A stretch of DNA of 42,724 bases from an uncultured Selenomonadaceae bacterium (GCA_905234505.1 CAJOIA010000002.1:1-42724), one strand, 5' to 3'; numbered from the stretch's first letter, positions 16,883 through 25,779 are shown. Notes: generated from the letters alone by a model not told the origin. Numbers and translations: made by a program.

Positions 16883-17446
16883 ATGAAAGTTGCAATTTTG
16901 TTGGCGAATGGCTTTGAGGAAGGCGAAGCGCTTTTCACTATGGATATCATTCGTCGCGCAGGTATCGAAGTAGATTCTTATTCACTGGCTGAAGAATTTG
17001 TTACCAGCAGCCGCAAAATCACAGTGAAGGCTGATAAAATTTTGGGCGATAATGATTTGGTTGATTATGATATGGTGATTCTGCCTGGCGGTCAACCTGG
17101 TTCAACGACACTTTCAAAGGATGAGCGCGTTTTGAAAATTGTTCGTGACTTTATGAATAAGAAAAAATTTGTAGCCGCAATTTGCGCCGCGCCAATGGTT
17201 TTGAAAGCCGCTGGTGTTAGCAAGGGCAGAACTTTGACGTCATATCCTGGCGAGAATTTTACCGAAATGTTCAGCGATGCAAATTACGTTGAAGATAAAC
17301 TTGTCGTGCAGGACGGCAATTTAATTACCAGCCGCGCCGCCGCTACCTGTCTGCCTTTTGCGTATAAGATTATTGACGTACTCGGCGGAGATTCTGAGCC
17401 GATAAAAAAATCTATGCTCTACGATAAACTTTTAGCCGAAAAATAA
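16883..17446 (+). CDS. DJ-1/PfpI (ThiJ/YajL-like) family protein
   Basis: The 187-residue protein matches the DJ-1 group: LLANGFEEGEAL with the conserved Glu near residue 17, VILPGGQPGS, and the nucleophile elbow AAICAAPMVL with Cys near residue 100, followed by LTSYPG and ITSRAAATCLPFA. DJ-1/YajL proteins are implicated in oxidative and carbonyl stress; the exact activity is debated and cannot be read from sequence. AAGGAGG precedes the ATG. It is a single-gene transcript with its own promoter, and its stop codon directly abuts the stop of the convergent adaptor gene with no spacer. Confidence 0.93.
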   Translation: MKVAILLANGFEEGEALFTMDIIRRAGIEVDSYSLAEEFVTSSRKITVKADKILGDNDLVDYDMVILPGGQPGSTTLSKDERVLKIVRDFMNKKKFVAAICAAPMVLKAAGVSKGRTLTSYPGENFTEMFSDANYVEDKLVVQDGNLITSRAAATCLPFAYKIIDVLGGDSEPIKKSMLYDKLLAEK

Positions 17447-18595
17447 TTACATTGGTGGAGGACCACCAGGACCGCCCATACGACGCCCACCGCCCATTGG
17501 ATTTTGAGTGGTGGTCTTTTTTTCTGCCGCTTGATATGTCACTGAAATATCATCTCCCACTTCAAGATTATTCGCGGTAACTTCAACAAATTCTTCACCG
17601 TACAAACCAATCGACACATAAACTTTTTCCGCTACGTCGTGGTTTTTCGCGTCTTTAGTAATTTTTTCGACGTATGAGCCTTTGCCGTCAGTTTTAATCG
17701 CCTCAATCGGCACGCACAGTGCATTTTCCACTTTGCCAACTGTTATATCCAATCGCGCAGTCATTGCCGGTAAAAGCAAATTTTTAGGATCGGGCGCGTT
17801 AAACGTCACATAGTAATAAATAACTGAATTTGAAGAACTTGACGAACTCGAAGACGAACTGCTAACGTCCCAAGAATTATTTGTATCGGTTTGCGAAATT
17901 TTATTGACAATGGCTAAAAATTTTTCGTCCGGATAAGCGTCAACTGTAAATGACGCGCTTTCACCAACTTTAACACTGCCAATATCGGTTTCGTCAACTT
18001 TTGCCTTAACAAGTTTTTCGCTCAAATCGGCAATGCGCAAAATAACTGTCGGGTTGCTATTGCCCTGAACTGCCATAGTTCCCGCAGTCAACGGCTCGCC
18101 GACAACAATTCCATCCATTGGCGCGGTTATCACGGTTTCGTTAACGTCGGATTCGGCAAGTTCTAATTCAGATTTAGCGCGATCGTAATTATATTGCGCG
18201 TCTTCAAGTTCCTCTCGGGATTTTGCTCCGATATTGTACAGCCTCTTAATTCGTTCCAATTTCTGTGACGTATTCGTTAAAGCGAAATTGGCTTGATTTA
18301 GTTTCGCCTCATAATCTTTGCCGTCCAAAATCGCTACAACTTGACCGGCTTTAACTTGCTGATTTTCCTCAACTAATACTTCTTTAATTCGCGCAGTGAT
18401 TTTACTTGAAACTTCAACGCTTTCGCGCGGTTGAACCGTGCCCGTTGCTGATACTGTTTTGGTTAAATCCATTCGAATAACTTTTGCTGTTTCGTACGTT
18501 TTATAAGATTCTTCCTCGATTTTGTCATTGTAAAATTTATAGCCGATTAACGCGCCGATTATTAACGCGACCACTAGTCCGATTTTCCACTTCAA
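17447..18595 (-). CDS. HlyD/MacA-type periplasmic adaptor (membrane fusion) protein
   Basis: The 382-residue protein has a TTG start with AAGGTGA upstream and one N-terminal membrane anchor (residues 4-20). Then come the split lipoyl/barrel-sandwich halves (VSSKITARIKEVLVEENQQVKAGQVVA and ITAPMDGIVVGEPLTAGT) around an alpha-helical hairpin, and a beta-barrel domain. Such proteins link an inner membrane pump to TolC. An 11-residue poly-Ser insert interrupts the barrel near residue 250, and the tail is Gly/Pro/Met-rich (GGGRRMGGPGG), a possible metal-binding or disordered end. No pump gene (MacB-like ABC or RND) follows in this window. It lies 12 bp after the tolC-like gene. Confidence 0.9.
   Translation of the reverse strand: MKWKIGLVVALIIGALIGYKFYNDKIEEESYKTYETAKVIRMDLTKTVSATGTVQPRESVEVSSKITARIKEVLVEENQQVKAGQVVAILDGKDYEAKLNQANFALTNTSQKLERIKRLYNIGAKSREELEDAQYNYDRAKSELELAESDVNETVITAPMDGIVVGEPLTAGTMAVQGNSNPTVILRIADLSEKLVKAKVDETDIGSVKVGESASFTVDAYPDEKFLAIVNKISQTDTNNSWDVSSSSSSSSSSSNSVIYYYVTFNAPDPKNLLLPAMTARLDITVGKVENALCVPIEAIKTDGKGSYVEKITKDAKNHDVAEKVYVSIGLYGEEFVEVTANNLEVGDDISVTYQAAEKKTTTQNPMGGGRRMGGPGGPPPM
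17461..17513 (+). terminator. Possible terminator of the DJ-1 gene within the convergent gene
   Basis: GACCACC and GGTGGTC form a 7-bp stem with a long internally structured loop, followed by seven T. It lies within the adaptor coding region and would act on plus-strand transcripts leaving the DJ-1 gene, which has no room for a terminator of its own. Confidence 0.4.
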
Positions 18596-18607
18596 AATAA
18601 ATCACCT

Positions 18608-19855
18608 TCACTTAATCGCAAGCATTGTATCGCCGATAGCGTGCGCCAAATCAATTCTGTAGCGCGCTACGTCATAAGTTGCGCTAACGTGATTTTTTCG
18701 CGCAGTGGCAAGTGAAACTTCGGCGTCAAGAATATCAAGCAAAATGCCTTCACCTGCGCGATATTTTTCAGTGGCAATATAGCGTTCCTCTTCAGCCAAA
18801 TTAACCGCGCGCTGAGTTGTCTTTAACCTGAGCAAAGCGATTTTCAAATTTTTATAAGCCGTTACAACTTCTTCATTGACAGCGTTAATATCGTTGTGCA
18901 TAGCAAGATAGAGTTGCTCTAATGCAATTTCAGCCTGAAGAATTTCAGATTTGGTGATACCGCCGTCGAAAATATTCCATGACGCGCTTAATCCAGCGGA
19001 AGCGTCGGGCGAAAAATGCCAGCGCTTAGATTGCCCGCCAAGCCCCGCGCCAACTTCAGCTGAAATAGTCGGACGTTTGCCTGCGCGAGCCAATTCGATA
19101 TTAATTTCGCCTTGATCTATCTTCAAAGAATCCGCCCGCAAATCTGCGCGATTTTCACTTGCCAAGACAATAAAATCTTCCACATCGCCCAAATAAAGCG
19201 CAGTCTGAACCGGCTCAACTGTTAAAGTGGCGATTGAATCCATAGACATTAAAGTTGCCAAATTCGCTAAACTGACTTCATATGCGGCGTGAGATTTAGC
19301 CGTGTCTTGTTGAGCATTGCTAGTTTCAACCTGCGCGCGTATCAAATCAATTCGCGCTTTTGAGCCGGCGTCGTACAATGCGGCGATATTTTTTTCATGC
19401 TCGGCAAGATTTTCTTCAGTCTTTAAATTAACCTGCGTTGTGGCAAGATTTTCAAGCGCGTTAATATAAGCAGTGGCCACGCGATAAATTAAATCGTCCT
19501 GCGCCTGCAAAAATTCCAGACGCGCAACGTCAATTTCTAATTCCGCCGAATCAATTTGATTTTCTAAGCGCTTGCCAGAATACAGCGTTAAAGAGCCCCT
19601 GAGCCGCGCAGACAAGCTTTCGGACGTGGCTGAGCCTTCTGACTTAGACGCGTTTGCAGAGCCGCTTAAAGCCACTGAGACGCCTTTATTCGCCTTTGCC
19701 ACTTTCAGCGATTCTTCCGCCAATTCGATTGAGCGGCCAGTTCTTTGCAGGCTTGGATTTTTTTCCAATGCAATTTGAGCCGCCTCGCTTAAACTTATTG
19801 CGTTTGCTGTTGCTGGCAATAAAAATACCAATAATGCTGTAAATATTTTTTTCAT
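18608..19855 (-). CDS. TolC-family outer membrane efflux protein
   Basis: The 415-residue protein has a signal peptide ending near ANAIS and two internally repeated halves of long amphipathic helices, as in TolC. Typical segments are LSEAAQIALEKNPSLQ at the mature start, YINALENLATTQVNLKTEE, and the second-half repeat LSASWNIFDGG followed by coiled-coil helices. Trimers of such proteins form the outer membrane exit duct for the adjacent adaptor. Its presence shows that the organism has an outer membrane. The ATG overlaps the sbcD stop codon (ATGA) with no clear ribosome binding site, so translation is probably coupled to sbcD. Confidence 0.93.
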   Translation of the reverse strand: MKKIFTALLVFLLPATANAISLSEAAQIALEKNPSLQRTGRSIELAEESLKVAKANKGVSVALSGSANASKSEGSATSESLSARLRGSLTLYSGKRLENQIDSAELEIDVARLEFLQAQDDLIYRVATAYINALENLATTQVNLKTEENLAEHEKNIAALYDAGSKARIDLIRAQVETSNAQQDTAKSHAAYEVSLANLATLMSMDSIATLTVEPVQTALYLGDVEDFIVLASENRADLRADSLKIDQGEINIELARAGKRPTISAEVGAGLGGQSKRWHFSPDASAGLSASWNIFDGGITKSEILQAEIALEQLYLAMHNDINAVNEEVVTAYKNLKIALLRLKTTQRAVNLAEEERYIATEKYRAGEGILLDILDAEVSLATARKNHVSATYDVARYRIDLAHAIGDTMLAIK

Positions 19856-20985
19856 AGTTGTTCGCTTTCTAGTTTTGATAAAAATTTTTCCATAGCTTGC
19901 CTATATTCGCCGGTTAATTTTTCTCCGGTCTCAAATTCAAAGAAATCAGCGAAATTTTCAATGATGGAAACATTTTCGCGCATTTCCATTGCTCGCGCAG
20001 GATTTTCAATTTTCCTCTCCAGATTAATAAATTGCACGCTTAAAATATTTGGAAAGGCGCTGTCTCTCAGCTTTTCCATAGCATAAAGCACGTGATTTTT
20101 ATCTGTCAAATTCGCGTGAATATAATCTAGACTTCGCGCAGAATTTTTCAATTCGTCAACAGTTCCCTCGATAATTCGCACGTCTCGACGCGGTTTTAAA
20201 TCGATATGCTCAAATGAAGTTTTGCCAGCGCCGTCTAAATTAATCAGCGTCACGCCCTTGTTATATCTGGCTTCGTCGAAAGAATATTTCAAGAGCGAGC
20301 CGCTGTAACGCACAATATAATTGTTTTTTTTCATAGTCTGCGGTTTGTGCAGATGCCCCAGCGCGGTGTAGTTATAATCGGCGAAATTAGCCGCGTCGAC
20401 ATTTTCAACAGCGCCGACAAATTTTCTCTCGGATTCGGAAGTCAAGCCGCCCGCTGCGAAAAGATGAGCCACTGCCACGCTACGTTTACCGGCGGGAATT
20501 TTTTTTCTGCACTCGGCAATATAAAATTTATTGGCGGCGTTAATGTCAAGTTCGTTCTGCGCGAAAACATTTTTAATTTCAGCAGCCTCAAAAAAAGGTA
20601 TAAGCGAAAAATAAACTTCACCAAATTTATCAGACAAAACAATTGGCGCAGGATTTTTAACCGGCTTGGTATTAATAAAAAAATTGGACTGCGCGAAAAG
20701 TTTTCTGCCAAAATGTAAGCGCTCGGCGCTGTCGTGGTTGCCGGAAATGCTGAGTACTGGAATTTTTCGCTCAATCAATTTGGAAATAATTTCGTCCAAA
20801 AGATTAATAGCGTCAACCGGCGGAATAGCTCTGTCGTAAATATCGCCCGCAATTATTACCGCGTCAATTTTGCTGGCGTCCAACAGCTTCAAAAATTCGT
20901 CCAAAATGTATTTCTGATCGTCAATTAGCGATTGATTTTTCAATGTCTTGCCCAAGTGCCAATCAGCCGTGTGAATAATTCGCAT
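19852..20985 (-). CDS. sbcD: Exonuclease subunit SbcD (Mre11-type nuclease)
   Basis: SbcD with SbcC cleaves DNA hairpins and double-strand ends. The 377-residue protein has the metallophosphoesterase motifs in order: HTADWHLGK (residues 5-13), IAGDIYDR, SGNHDSAERL, and ALGHLHKPQ near residue 210, so the two-metal site is complete. Family length is normal. SbcC, usually the next gene, is absent; instead the stop overlaps the start of a TolC-type gene. A good promoter lies just upstream, divergent from the Lrp gene. Confidence 0.92.
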   Translation of the reverse strand: MRIIHTADWHLGKTLKNQSLIDDQKYILDEFLKLLDASKIDAVIIAGDIYDRAIPPVDAINLLDEIISKLIERKIPVLSISGNHDSAERLHFGRKLFAQSNFFINTKPVKNPAPIVLSDKFGEVYFSLIPFFEAAEIKNVFAQNELDINAANKFYIAECRKKIPAGKRSVAVAHLFAAGGLTSESERKFVGAVENVDAANFADYNYTALGHLHKPQTMKKNNYIVRYSGSLLKYSFDEARYNKGVTLINLDGAGKTSFEHIDLKPRRDVRIIEGTVDELKNSARSLDYIHANLTDKNHVLYAMEKLRDSAFPNILSVQFINLERKIENPARAMEMRENVSIIENFADFFEFETGEKLTGEYRQAMEKFLSKLESEQL

Positions 20986-21006
20986 AAAAACTTCCCTCCT
21001 ACAAGT

Positions 21007-21035
21007 ATTTTAACACGCCGCTGAAATTTTAACAA
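21007..21035 (-). promoter_or_regulatory. Sigma-A promoter of sbcD
   Basis: On the minus strand TTGTTA and TAAAAT are 17 bp apart, and TG one base before the -10 box makes it an extended -10. The predicted start is about 15 bases before the sbcD ATG. Confidence 0.6.
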
Positions 21036-21043
21036 TTCTATAG

Positions 21044-21073
21044 TTCGACTTTTGATTAAGCCTGTGTTATACT
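21044..21073 (+). promoter_or_regulatory. Promoter of the Lrp-type regulator gene
   Basis: TTCGAC and TATACT are 18 bp apart with a TG extension (TGTTATACT). The leader to the ATG at 21105 would be about 25 nt. It lies back to back with the sbcD promoter. Confidence 0.5.
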
Positions 21074-21104
21074 TTGCCGAAAAAATTTTTATCTGGAGGA
21101 CATT

Positions 21105-21584
21105 ATGAGAGAATTACTTGAAATCCTTGAACACAACGCGCGAATTTCCGTCAGTGAATTGGCGGTTATGTTGCAGAAATCCGAATACGAAATTGAAAAG
21201 GAAATTTCCCGCCTTGAGCGCGAAAAAATTATTTTGTCATATGGCGCGCTTATAAATTGGGAGCGTTTCGGCGAAGATACCGTTACTGCCGTGATTGAAA
21301 TAAATTTGACGCCGCAGCGCGAAGTTGGATTCGATGCCATTGCCGAAAGAATTTATCGCTTTGACGAAGTGCGAACGGTTTATCTTATGAGCGGCAATTT
21401 TGATTTGCTCGTTATCATTGAAGGCAAATCGCTAAAGGACGTGGCAAATTTTGTTGCAACGCGCCTTTCGACGATTGAAGGCGTAACCCAGACGCGCAGT
21501 CATTTTATGTTGAAGGCTTATAAAAAAGACGGCGTAATTATTGACGACGAAGAGCAAGATAGAAGGCTGGTGGTGACGCCGTGA
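21105..21584 (+). CDS. Lrp/AsnC-family transcriptional regulator
   Basis: The 159-residue protein has the N-terminal winged helix (LLEILEHNARISVSELAVML, then SRLEREKIILSYGALINW) and the C-terminal RAM effector domain (DEVRTVYLMSGNFDLLVII). Such proteins sense amino acids and control their metabolism. GGAGG lies seven bases before the ATG. Its last codons overlap the aminotransferase start by 4 bp (GTGA), so the neighbour is probably its target or a functional partner. Confidence 0.93.
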   Translation: MRELLEILEHNARISVSELAVMLQKSEYEIEKEISRLEREKIILSYGALINWERFGEDTVTAVIEINLTPQREVGFDAIAERIYRFDEVRTVYLMSGNFDLLVIIEGKSLKDVANFVATRLSTIEGVTQTRSHFMLKAYKKDGVIIDDEEQDRRLVVTP

Positions 21585-22744
21585 ATTGGAGCGAAAAGCT
21601 TTCAAATTCTGTTCAATCCATCGCGCCGAGCGGTATCAGAAAATTTTTTGACATAGCGGCGCAAATGCAGGACGTTATCTCATTGGGCGTAGGTGAGCCG
21701 GATTTTGTAACGCCCTGGACAATTCGCGAAAGTTGCGTTTATGGTTTAGAGCGCGGCTATACAAGTTACACTGCCAATCGCGGTATGCCCGAACTTCGCG
21801 CAGAAATCGCCAATCACTTTAAAAAGCGTTACAATCTCAACTACAACAGCGACAAAGAAATTTTAGTTACAGTTGGCGTTAGCGAGGCAATGGATTTAGC
21901 CATTCGCGCAGTGCTCAATCCTGGCGATGAAGTTTTAATTCCGGAACCGTGCTATGTTTCATATCAAGCCTGCACAGTTTTAGCGGGCGGCATTCCTGTT
22001 TCAGTTCCCGCTAAGATTGAAAATGAATTTCGCATAACACCAGAGGAACTTGAGCCGTACGTTACGCCGAAAACCAAAGTTTTGCTTATTGGCTATCCGA
22101 ATAATCCGACCGGCGCAATTATGGAGCGCGACGATTTATTGAAAATTGCTGACTTTGCCGAAGCTCATGATCTGATTGTTATCAGCGACGAAATTTACGG
22201 CGATTTAACTTATAACGGCGTCCATGAATGTTTTGCCGCGTTGCCCAATATGCGCGACCGCACGATACTTTTGAACGGTTTCAGCAAAGCTTATGCGATG
22301 ACCGGTTGGCGCATTGGTTATGCTCTGAGCAATGCTGATTTCATTGGTGCTATGACGAAAATTCACCAATACACTATGCTTTGCGCGCCGATAACTGCGC
22401 AAGTTGCGGCGATTGAAGCTTTGAAACGCGGCGAAAAGTATATGCAAAAAATGGTTGCTGAATACGACCGGCGCAGAAAATTAATTTATGACGGCTTTAA
22501 ACAGCTTGGTATGGATAGTTTTGAGCCGCGCGGCGCTTTTTACATTTTCCCCAATATCGAATCCAGCGGTTTGACGTCTGAAGAATTTGCTGAAAAGTTG
22601 ATTATGGCGGAGCACGTCGCGCTTGTACCAGGAACGGCTTTTGGCAAATCGGGCGCAGGGCATGTTCGTTGCTCATACGCCACCAGCATTGATAAAATTT
22701 CTGAGGCTTTAAATCGCATTGAGCATTTTTTAACCAAGAGGTGA
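21581..22744 (+). CDS. Class I/II PLP-dependent aminotransferase
   Basis: The 387-residue fold-type I aminotransferase uses pyridoxal phosphate. It shows ISLGVGEPDF, YPNNPTGAIM, the cofactor Asp/Tyr segment VISDEIYGDL, the Schiff-base Lys in NGFSKAYAMTGWRIGY and the substrate carboxylate-binding Arg in VRCSYA near the C-terminus. It falls in the AspC/PatA-like subgroup often coupled to Lrp regulators in Firmicutes; the amino acid used is not clear. The GTG start overlaps the regulator stop. Confidence 0.92.
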   Translation: MNWSEKLSNSVQSIAPSGIRKFFDIAAQMQDVISLGVGEPDFVTPWTIRESCVYGLERGYTSYTANRGMPELRAEIANHFKKRYNLNYNSDKEILVTVGVSEAMDLAIRAVLNPGDEVLIPEPCYVSYQACTVLAGGIPVSVPAKIENEFRITPEELEPYVTPKTKVLLIGYPNNPTGAIMERDDLLKIADFAEAHDLIVISDEIYGDLTYNGVHECFAALPNMRDRTILLNGFSKAYAMTGWRIGYALSNADFIGAMTKIHQYTMLCAPITAQVAAIEALKRGEKYMQKMVAEYDRRRKLIYDGFKQLGMDSFEPRGAFYIFPNIESSGLTSEEFAEKLIMAEHVALVPGTAFGKSGAGHVRCSYATSIDKISEALNRIEHFLTKR

Positions 22745-22749
22745 TTAAA

Positions 22750-23850
22750 ATGTTTAAATCGTTAACAAAAAAAGTAACTGCGGGAATAACGGCGGCGGCT
22801 TTAGGTTTGTCAATAACTTTTTCAGCTCCTGCGACGGCTGAAGCAATTAGTTTGGGCGATGTTATCGGCGTTACAGTATCTGCAGTGGCAGCGCGTCAAC
22901 AAATCAAAAAGCAAATCGCCAATTTCAATGACACTGAAACCGGCAGATCAAACCTTTTATCTCAATTTCAAAAAGAACACGGCGTCAATGACGATCCTGT
23001 CCTCAACGCTCGCCTTGACAAAATTATGCAAGAGTTGACTTATGCTGTGGGCAAGGTCGACTCTTCGATTTATGAGAAACCCTACAAATATTTTGTTTCT
23101 GCCGATAAAACTTTGAATGCTGCTTGCTCGCTTGGACATGTAATGATGGTTAATACCGGAGCTTTTGATTACCTCGCTACCGACGACGAAATTGCGGCTA
23201 TTGTCGGTCACGAAATGGGACACGGTCAAAAAAATCACGTTGCCAAAGGCAATGAAAAAAATATCACCAAAGCGGCACTGGCTCAAATGGGCGTAATAGC
23301 TGCGGGCGGCGGAACTTTGGCAAATGTTGTTGGCGCGCTCACTTTAAAAAATTCAACCGCTCACGGAAGCAAGAAATACGAAACTGAAGCCGACAATCTC
23401 GCTTGGGAATATATGTTGAATACCGATTATAATATTGGTGCGTGCGCGGCAGTTATGCAAAGACTTTCCGAATTGTACGGCGGTAAAGCTCAAAATAAAT
23501 TTGCTTCCTTCCTTAATCCGTCTGATCATCCAAATACTGATAGTCGCCGCGATAATTACGCTAAAAAACTTTACGAATACAGCGGCAAACACGCCAGCGC
23601 TAAAGACGGCGTCATTACAATTAATGGCAAAAAATTTACCACAATAGCTAAAACTACGAATATGTCATCTGCTGAACGTTCATTTTTTGTTTTAGGAAAT
23701 TTAGCAAAAGCGTATCATAACGGTAAAATGGCTGGCAAGGCAATTGTACATAACGGCTCAATTTATATTGAAGACCAGTTGATTATGTCGCCCTCTGCCG
23801 GTGATGAAGACGTCTATACACTTGCCGAAAGACTAAATGCAATTAAATGA
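22750..23850 (+). CDS. Exported M48-family metalloprotease
   Basis: The ATG at 22750 is chosen over the track's GTG because AGAGGTGA precedes it. The 366-residue protein has an N-terminal export signal (about residues 10-35, ending ATAEA). The zinc motif is GHEMGHGQKNH with the third ligand in TEADNLAWEY, so the M48 active site is intact. The C-terminal third, after the protease domain, has no known domain (KDGVITINGKKFTTIAKT). It resembles LoiP/YcaL or BepA-type periplasmic quality control proteases, without TPR repeats. It starts 5 bp after the aminotransferase, but a functional link is not obvious. Confidence 0.88.
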   Translation: MFKSLTKKVTAGITAAALGLSITFSAPATAEAISLGDVIGVTVSAVAARQQIKKQIANFNDTETGRSNLLSQFQKEHGVNDDPVLNARLDKIMQELTYAVGKVDSSIYEKPYKYFVSADKTLNAACSLGHVMMVNTGAFDYLATDDEIAAIVGHEMGHGQKNHVAKGNEKNITKAALAQMGVIAAGGGTLANVVGALTLKNSTAHGSKKYETEADNLAWEYMLNTDYNIGACAAVMQRLSELYGGKAQNKFASFLNPSDHPNTDSRRDNYAKKLYEYSGKHASAKDGVITINGKKFTTIAKTTNMSSAERSFFVLGNLAKAYHNGKMAGKAIVHNGSIYIEDQLIMSPSAGDEDVYTLAERLNAIK

Positions 23851-23863
23851 GTTTTAATCAGCA

Positions 23864-23943
23864 TTTCTTTCTTTTTGTAAAAAGCAAGAAACGCTTGCGC
23901 GGTTTGCGAAAGCAAAGCGTGCTCTTTAGTACAAAGAAAGAAA
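23864..23943. repeat. Nested inverted repeat element
   Basis: The outer arms TTTCTTTCTTTTTGTA and TACAAAGAAAGAAA are nearly perfect inverted copies, and an inner pair (ACGCTTGC and GCAAAGCGT) makes a second stem. The element sits just past the M48 gene and could act as a terminator or be a small mobile (MITE/REP-like) element. No transposase is near. Confidence 0.65.
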
Positions 23944-24010
23944 AACAAAAGTAGGATCGATCGTGAGAGTTAAGACGAGAGTGATTAAGAAATAGGTAGT
24001 AGCCGCGCAA

Positions 24011-24092
24011 ATTTTCAATCCTGAAAATGGCGCGGAGGGCGCGCGTCCTTGCGCGCCTCACTTGTCTATTGTCTACTGTCTATTGTGGAGGG
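24011..24092 (+). other. Tannase gene leader: two hairpins and TTGTCTA short repeats
   Basis: ATTTTCA and TGAAAAT form a perfect 7-bp hairpin (24011-24028). GGCGCGC and GCGCGCC form a second one (24038-24057), without a T-run. Then TGTCTATTGTCTACTGTCTA repeats a 7- to 8-base unit up to the GGAGGG ribosome binding site. The stretch is unusually structured for this genome, but I cannot assign it to a known regulatory RNA. Confidence 0.5.
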
Positions 24093-24099
24093 TTTCTTT

Positions 24100-25722
24100 A
24101 TGCAAAAAAAATTTATAGCAAAAACTTTAGCCGTTCTATTGGGTGTCGGAGTATTTACTGCCGCCGTTCCGAATGTCGGTGCTGTCAACACTTGCAATGC
24201 GGCTTTCACTTTTAAAAATATCGGGCAAACTTACGACCTAACCTTTGATTCAACGCGCGGCGTAGAAAAAACTTTAATTTACGAGGGCAAAGAAATTCGA
24301 TTTATAGCCTATGAAAATATTGTTTATGTCAAAAAGCCCGTCAATGTCGAAGCACAAAGTTTGAGTATTTACGTTCCTGCTGAATACCTTGAAGGCGGCA
24401 CAATTAACGATTACACGGCTGAAACCGCGCCAATATTTATGCCAAATGGCGTCGGCGGCTATATGCCTGGCGAAATTAAACCGCCGACTGATAATGATCC
24501 AATGAGCAAAGGTCCAAATGCGGCGCTTGTGGCTCTTTCGCGCGGTATGGTTGTCGTTTGTCCGGCTATTCGCGGCAGAACTACCGTTACTGATGGCGTG
24601 TATGTCGGTAAAGCCCCTGCGTTGATTGTCGATTACAAGGCGGCTGTGCGTTATTTGCGCTTCAATCAAGATAAATTGCCTGCAGGCGATACCAATAAAA
24701 TTATTTCCAATGGAACTTCGGCAGGCGGCGCATTATCGGCAGCTCTCGGCACTATGGGTAATGCACCTGAATTTGAGCCATACCTTGAAGAAATTGGCGC
24801 GGCTGAAGAACGCGACGATATTTTTGCCTCGAGCGATTATTGCCCGATAACCAACCTTGAAAATGCTGATAAAGCCTACGAATGGATTTTTTATGGCGAA
24901 AATAAATATTACCAGGCAATGTGGCAAATTCAAGATTTAAAAGAGCGGCTCAACAATAAAAAATTTAAAATCAATGCTGACAGCGCCAATAATCCTAAAA
25001 CCGTTAAAGATGCAAGTACCATGACTAAGGCTGAAATTCAAATTTCCGGTGTCCTGCGCGACGCTTTCCCTGAATACGTCAACAGTTTAAAACTGCGCGA
25101 CGAACGCGGAAAAACTTTGACATTGAACAAAAAAGGCGAAGGCTCTTTCAAAGATTATATTAAACGCAAATACATTGAATCTGCGCAAAAAGCCCTTGAC
25201 GCCGGTGAAGATTTATCCAATGTGAATTGGGTGATTATCAAGAAAGATAAAGTTGTTGACGTGGATTTATCGAAATATCCTGCCGCTGTAACTCGCCAGA
25301 AAGCTGCGCCCGCGTTTGACAAAATGGATTTAAGCTCCGCTGAAAATGATGAATTTGGAACCACAGAAAATCGCCCACGTCATTTCACCGAGATTATTCA
25401 AAAAAATTCCGGCGGCACGATGGCTAAGGCTGAACAAATTATGCTGATGAATCCTATGAATTTTATTGGTCGCGCAGATGTTACAATGGCTAAACATTTT
25501 CGCATTCGGCACGGCGCGGCTGACAGAGATACCAGCTTGGCAATTCCGGCGATTTTGGCGCTGAAACTTCAAAATAGCGGCGTTGACGTAGATTTTTTCA
25601 GCCCATGGGGCGTTGGACATAAAGGCGATTATGATTTAGAAGAACTTTTTGATTGGATTGACAATATTTGTAAAGTTGACGAAGTAAAATTTAATATGAA
25701 AGATTTAACAAATAGAGATTAG
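24100..25722 (+). CDS. Exported subtype-B tannase-like alpha/beta-hydrolase
   Basis: The ATG at 24100 has GGAGGG upstream and starts a signal peptide (MQKKFIAKTLAVLLGVGVF, cleavage near VGA); the track's longer start runs through repeats. The 540-residue protein matches bacterial tannases: VNVEAQSLSIYVPAEY, a nucleophile elbow NGTSAGGALS with catalytic Ser, the cap region with SDYCPITNLENAD, a late Asp in RHGAADRDTS and the catalytic His in GVGHKGDYD. Such enzymes hydrolyse galloyl esters of plant tannins, though relatives act on other esters. The TAG stop is the first unit of the TAGGG repeat. Confidence 0.85.
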   Translation: MQKKFIAKTLAVLLGVGVFTAAVPNVGAVNTCNAAFTFKNIGQTYDLTFDSTRGVEKTLIYEGKEIRFIAYENIVYVKKPVNVEAQSLSIYVPAEYLEGGTINDYTAETAPIFMPNGVGGYMPGEIKPPTDNDPMSKGPNAALVALSRGMVVVCPAIRGRTTVTDGVYVGKAPALIVDYKAAVRYLRFNQDKLPAGDTNKIISNGTSAGGALSAALGTMGNAPEFEPYLEEIGAAEERDDIFASSDYCPITNLENADKAYEWIFYGENKYYQAMWQIQDLKERLNNKKFKINADSANNPKTVKDASTMTKAEIQISGVLRDAFPEYVNSLKLRDERGKTLTLNKKGEGSFKDYIKRKYIESAQKALDAGEDLSNVNWVIIKKDKVVDVDLSKYPAAVTRQKAAPAFDKMDLSSAENDEFGTTENRPRHFTEIIQKNSGGTMAKAEQIMLMNPMNFIGRADVTMAKHFRIRHGAADRDTSLAIPAILALKLQNSGVDVDFFSPWGVGHKGDYDLEELFDWIDNICKVDEVKFNMKDLTNRD

Positions 25723-25779
25723 GGAAAAGGGAATAGTGTTTTTTACCCTAATCCCTAGCCCCTAAACCCTAAACCCTAA
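25719..25779. repeat. Telomere-like TAGGG/CCCTA palindromic repeat, copy 2
   Basis: TAGGG units and GGGAATAGTG lead into TTTTTTACCC and then CCCTAA-type units, ending CCCTAAACCCTAAA, the same word as a plant-type telomere repeat. The minus strand has five G3-4 runs with short loops and could form a G-quadruplex. The element provides the TAG stop of the tannase-like gene and directly abuts the TPP riboswitch. It could fold as a hairpin terminator for the upstream gene. Confidence 0.85.

Noticed and set aside
22741-22749. GTG start of the M48 gene in the ORF track
   Set aside because: That codon is part of the AGAGGTGA ribosome binding site for the ATG at 22750.
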